Shown one piece after another: positions 60,737 to 64,000 of a DNA stretch of 64,000 bases. The notes under the pieces were generated by a model. It searched no databases and was not told the DNA's origin. It was given only the letters and a program-made list of their open reading frames with translations. Position 1 is the stretch's first letter; every line of letters starts with the position of its first letter. The stretch lies in the NCBI GenBank assembly GCA_040220855.1, contig JAVJVZ010000055.1:1-64000 (forward strand), given 5' to 3'. Origin of the DNA: JACKNG01 sp040220855. GTDB taxonomy: Bacteria > Pseudomonadota > Gammaproteobacteria > Ga0077536. The position numbers and the translations under genes were made by a program.

Positions 60737-60912
60737 ATGCTGCGGGACGCGCAGGGTGTTCGGCAACAACGAGCAGCACGCAGGAACACGCGACAGCGAC
60801 GGGCCGCGCAATCCGTTGCACGACAAGACCCGGGCACGCGCATTCGCGTCGCCGCCCGCACGGCGCCGGCATGCCGGCGCGCACCACCAGCAACATCATC
60901 GAGGAGCACACC

Positions 60913-61920
60913 ATGCACGCCATCGAAGTCCGCTACCCCGCCACGCTCGACACGCTCACGCTGGCCGAGCGTCCCGATCCGACGCCGGGCCCGGGTGAGG
61001 TCTGTGTGCGCGTGCGCGCAAGCTCGCTCAACTACCACGACTACGCGGTCGTCACCGGTATGCTGCCGACGGAGAATGGCCGCATCCCGATGTCGGACGG
61101 GGCCGGCGAGGTGGTCGCTGTCGGCGCTGGCGTGACGGCATTCGAGATCGGCGACGCCGTCATGTCTACGTTCTTCCCGCACTGGCCGGGCGGTCCGGTC
61201 AGCGCCGAGCGCGCGCGCGGCGTACCGGGCGATCACGTCGACGGCTTTGCCGCCGAACTCGTGTGCATGCCAGCGGATGCTTTCACGCGCATTCCGGCCG
61301 GCTACTCGATGGCGGAAGCGGCGACCCTGCCCTGTGCTGCGCTGACGGCCTGGCGCGCGCTGTTCGTCGAGGATGCCGTGCGTGCCGGCGACTGGGTGCT
61401 GACCCAGGGCAGTGGCGGGGTCTCGGTGTTCGCGCTGCAGCTCGCCAAGGCGGCCGGGGCACGCGTCATCGCGACGTCCTCGTCGCCGCAGAAGATCGAG
61501 CGCCTGCGTGCGCTCGGTGCCGATCACGTGATCAACTACAAGGAAACGCCGGAGTGGGGCGTCGAAGCGATGCGCCTGACGGGCGGCCGCGGCGTCGACG
61601 TGGTGGTCGAGATCGGCGGCGCGGGCACATTACCGCAGTCGATCGAAGCGACCCGCGTCGGCGGCCATATCTCGCTCATCGGTGTACTCGCCGGCTGGGG
61701 TGGCGAGGTTCCGACCGCGGCGCTCATGTGGAAGAACATCCGTCTCGTCGGCATCACGGTCGGCTCGATCGAAGACCAGCGCAATCTCGTCGAAGCGCTC
61801 GAAGCGACCGGAATCCGCCCCGTCATCGACCGCAGCTTCCCACTCGCCCAGATCGCCGACGCCTTCCGCCACCAGGCCTCGCAGACCCACTTCGGCAAGA
61901 TCTGCCTCAGCATCCCCTGA
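60913..61920 (+). CDS. Zinc-independent quinone oxidoreductase-like MDR protein
   Basis: The product has 335 residues from ATG 60913, with GAGGAG at 60901-60906. MDR fold: N-terminal GroES-like domain (RASSLNYHDYAVVTG) and Rossmann domain (LTQGSGGVSVFALQLAKAAG). The structural-zinc cysteines of classical alcohol dehydrogenases are absent. It is an NADPH-dependent reductase of unknown substrate, convergent with pyk. Confidence 0.86.
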   Translation: MHAIEVRYPATLDTLTLAERPDPTPGPGEVCVRVRASSLNYHDYAVVTGMLPTENGRIPMSDGAGEVVAVGAGVTAFEIGDAVMSTFFPHWPGGPVSAERARGVPGDHVDGFAAELVCMPADAFTRIPAGYSMAEAATLPCAALTAWRALFVEDAVRAGDWVLTQGSGGVSVFALQLAKAAGARVIATSSSPQKIERLRALGADHVINYKETPEWGVEAMRLTGGRGVDVVVEIGGAGTLPQSIEATRVGGHISLIGVLAGWGGEVPTAALMWKNIRLVGITVGSIEDQRNLVEALEATGIRPVIDRSFPLAQIADAFRHQASQTHFGKICLSIP

Positions 61921-61930
61921 ACGATCGATC

Positions 61931-61986
61931 AGGGTCAGACACCTGTGGATAAGTCGCTCGCGACTTATCCACAGGTGTCTGACCCT
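61931..61986. repeat. Perfect 27-bp palindrome carrying two DnaA boxes
   Basis: Arms 61931-61957 and 61960-61986 are perfectly complementary around a 2-nt loop. TGTGGATAA (61944-61952) and TTATCCACA (61965-61973) are both exact matches to the DnaA consensus TTATNCACA, in opposite orientation. It lies between convergent genes and may also act as a bidirectional transcription barrier. Confidence 0.9.
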
Positions 61987-62013
61987 TGTGACCCTCGTCT
62001 GTCGCCGGCCAAC

Positions 62014-63456
62014 TCAGCCGACATGCTCCACGAACGCCCCCACCGTCACAATCTTCATCCCGTTTGTGCTGCCCGAGTGGCCGTGCAGGTCGCCCTTGGT
62101 GATGATCACGCGGTCGCCGGTGGTGACCGCGCCACGGGCTTCGAGCAGTGACAGCACGGCGTGGGTGACTTCACTGTAGGGCACGCTGTTGATGTCGAAC
62201 CACGCGGGGTAGACGTCGCGGTAGAGCGCGACCTTGCGCAGGGTCGAGGTGTGGCTGGACAGTGCGAAGATGGGAATGGCGGTGTTGGCGCGCGACATCC
62301 ACAGCGCCGTGCGGCCGGACTCGGTGAGCGCGGCGATGGCCTTCACGCCCATGCGGTTGCCGCAGTAGATGGCGGACATCGCGATGGCTTCGTCGACGCG
62401 CTCGAAAGCGACGTCCGGCAGCATCGAGGAGGCCGGATCGGTCCACTCGTTCTCGGCGCCCATGCACACACGTGACATCGCGGCGACCGCGCGGTCGGGG
62501 TAGGCGCCGACGCTGGTCTCGCCGGACAGCATCACGGCATCGGTGCCGTCGAGCACCGCGTTGGCGACGTCGAACACCTCGGCGCGCGTCGGCAGGGGGT
62601 GTTCGATCATCGATTCCATCATCTGCGTCGCGGTAATCACGGTGCGATGCTGGGCGCGGGCGCGCGCCACGAGCTGTTTCTGTGCCGGCGGCAGACGCGC
62701 GTCGCCGATCTCGACGCCGAGATCGCCGCGCGCGATCATGATGCAGTCCGAGGCGGCGATGATCTCGTCGGCATAGTCGAGCGCTTCGGCACGTTCGATC
62801 TTGGCGATGATGCCGGCTTTGCCGCCGGCCTCCTCGATCAGCGCGCGCGCCGCTTCGATGTCCTCGGCGGTACGCGGGAAGGACACCGCGATGTAGTCGG
62901 CGCCGTGCGCGAGCGCATGCACGAGATCGGCCCGGTCCTTGGGCGTCAGCGCGGGCGCCGAGAGGCCGCCGCCCTGGCGGTTGATGCCCTTGTGGTCGGA
63001 CAGCGTGCCGCCGGTCACCACGGTCGTTTCGATGACCGCCCCGCTGACACGTTCGACGCCGAGCACGATGCGGCCGTCGTCGACCAGCAGCGTGTCACCG
63101 GCGTGCACGTCGCCAGGCAGCTCGGTATACGTCACGCCGACCTGCTCGACGGTGCCGGCGTCGGCGGCGAGCCCGGCGTCGATGACGAAGCGTGCGCCCT
63201 CGACGAGTTCGACCGGGCCGTCGCGGAAACACTCGAGGCGGATCTTCGGGCCCTGCAGGTCGGCGATGAGGCCGATCTCGCGTCCGGCCGCCTGCGCTGC
63301 CTCGCGCACTTCGCGCGCGCGCCGCGCGTGGTCGTCCTGGCTGCCGTGCGAGTAATTGAGGCGTGCCGCATCGAGGCCGGCGGCGACGAGCCGGGCAAGC
63401 ATGCCCGGCCGGTCGGTCGCCGGCCCCAGCGTGGCGACGATCTTGGTGCGTCTCAC
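62014..63456 (-). CDS. pyk: Pyruvate kinase
   Basis: The product has 480 residues from a GTG at 63456 overlapping the pgk stop (GTGA). Signatures: RTKIVATLGPATDRPGM, AARLNYSHGSQDDH, the active-site block IIAKIERAEALDYADEI, IMIARGDLGVEIG and VMLSGETSVGAYP. It converts PEP to pyruvate with ATP formation. Coupling to pgk indicates a glycolytic operon extending to the right. Confidence 0.96.
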   Translation of the reverse strand: MRRTKIVATLGPATDRPGMLARLVAAGLDAARLNYSHGSQDDHARRAREVREAAQAAGREIGLIADLQGPKIRLECFRDGPVELVEGARFVIDAGLAADAGTVEQVGVTYTELPGDVHAGDTLLVDDGRIVLGVERVSGAVIETTVVTGGTLSDHKGINRQGGGLSAPALTPKDRADLVHALAHGADYIAVSFPRTAEDIEAARALIEEAGGKAGIIAKIERAEALDYADEIIAASDCIMIARGDLGVEIGDARLPPAQKQLVARARAQHRTVITATQMMESMIEHPLPTRAEVFDVANAVLDGTDAVMLSGETSVGAYPDRAVAAMSRVCMGAENEWTDPASSMLPDVAFERVDEAIAMSAIYCGNRMGVKAIAALTESGRTALWMSRANTAIPIFALSSHTSTLRKVALYRDVYPAWFDINSVPYSEVTHAVLSLLEARGAVTTGDRVIITKGDLHGHSGSTNGMKIVTVGAFVEHVG

Positions 63457-64000
63457 CCCGCGCCCGCGCGGGCCTTCAGCACCGCGATGGCAGGCAGCGT
63501 CTTGCCCTCGAGAAACTCGAGGAAGGCGCCGCCGGCGGTCGAGATATAGGAGATGCCGTTGGCCACGCCGAATTTCGCGATCGCGGCCAGCGTGTCACCG
63601 CCGCCGGCGATGGAGAAGGCGTCGCTCGCGGCGATTGCACGGGCGAGCTTCTCGGTGCCGGCAGCGAAGCCGGCGAACTCGAATACGCCGAGCGGGCCGT
63701 TCCACACCACCGTGCCGGCATCGCGGATGATGGCGCACAGGCGATCGACCGAGTCAGGGCCGAGATCCATGATCATGTCGTCGGCACGGACCTCGTCGAC
63801 TGCCTTGATCACGCCCGCTTCGTTCTCGTCGAAGCGCTTGCCGACGACGACGTCGGTGGGCACCGGGATGTCGGCGTCGCCGTCGATGAGGCGGCGCGCG
63901 ATGTCGAGCATCTCGTCCTCGCACAGCGACTGGCCGATCTCGTGGCCGGCCGCGCGCAGGAAGGTGTTGGCGATGCCGCCACCGACGACGAGCTGGTCGA
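63453..64000 (-). CDS. pgk: Phosphoglycerate kinase, C-terminal part (partial)
   Basis: The frame is open to the right window edge, so the N-terminus is outside. About 181 residues are visible: DQLVVGGGIANTFLRAAG, VPTDVVVGKRF, DLGPDSVDRL, VVWNGPLGVFEF, SIAGGGDTLAAIAKFG and STAGGAFLEFLEGKTLPAI. These are the nucleotide-binding half of PGK. It is upstream of and overlapping pyk. Confidence 0.96.
   Translation of the reverse strand, partial: DQLVVGGGIANTFLRAAGHEIGQSLCEDEMLDIARRLIDGDADIPVPTDVVVGKRFDENEAGVIKAVDEVRADDMIMDLGPDSVDRLCAIIRDAGTVVWNGPLGVFEFAGFAAGTEKLARAIAASDAFSIAGGGDTLAAIAKFGVANGISYISTAGGAFLEFLEGKTLPAIAVLKARAGAG

Noticed and set aside
61931..61986. Replication origin
   Set aside because: Only two DnaA boxes in a hairpin, no AT-rich unwinding region and none of the usual origin-neighbour genes.
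1..64000. CRISPR arrays, rRNA genes, intact insertion sequences
   Set aside because: No regularly spaced direct-repeat array, rRNA segment or complete transposase was seen.

Overview
The window is a high-GC, gene-dense bacterial chromosome segment. Most of it is typical gammaproteobacterial core genome. The conserved blocks are hemA-prfA-prmC-moeB, (TPR lipoprotein)-lolB-ispE-tRNA-Gln-prs-rplY-pth-ychF, zapA next to 6S RNA, ygfB-pepP-ubiH-ubiI, and cytochrome c4-dsbA beside engB. A LPxTA-type sortase/target pair, two VPLPA-CTERM proteins and cytochromes c4/c5 suggest an aquatic or marine, respiratory gammaproteobacterium (Chromatiales/Xanthomonadales-like). The exact lineage cannot be read from the sequence alone.

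Layout. 0-9.6 kb: the end of a MoxR-DUF58-TgpA operon, sthA, pmbA, uvrD, a diheme c-type cytochrome, and tRNA-Arg(CCG). 9.6-19.7 kb: an accessory island directly downstream of tRNA-Arg. It holds one tightly packed six-gene minus-strand operon: type I restriction-modification hsdR-hsdM-hsdS, then a Septu-like ATPase/HNH nuclease pair, then a DUF91/NucS-like PD-(D/E)XK protein. A decayed tyrosine integrase lies at the far end. 19.7-24.1 kb: two VPLPA-CTERM secreted proteins, an orphan NHLP-type RiPP precursor and an EamA transporter. These are separated by same-orientation copies of a palindromic repeat with an invariant 15-nt core; a fifth copy sits next to the tRNA.

24-35.5 kb: a nuclease with an HTH regulator, the sortase and its vWA target, pstS behind a PhoB-box promoter, a cation/proton antiporter, a diguanylate cyclase, dsbA, cytochrome c4 and engB. 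35.5-46.8 kb: rpmE, DUF3135, xth, an SH3 membrane protein, prlC, GIDE-lemA, bfr-bfd with a Fur-box-like promoter, moeB-prmC-prfA-hemA. 46.8-54 kb: the outer-membrane lipoprotein/isoprenoid/PRPP/translation operon. 54-64 kb: 6S RNA, zapA, a zapB-like gene, ygfB-pepP-ubiH-ubiI, purC, a quinone oxidoreductase, and the pgk-pyk end of a glycolytic operon (pgk runs off the window).

Most adjacent co-directional genes overlap by 1-4 nt (ATGA, GTGA, TTGA, TGATG), indicating extensive translational coupling. Most convergent gene pairs are separated by GC-rich perfect hairpins without a U-tract. One of these, between the oxidoreductase and pyk, is a 27-bp perfect palindrome carrying two consensus DnaA boxes.
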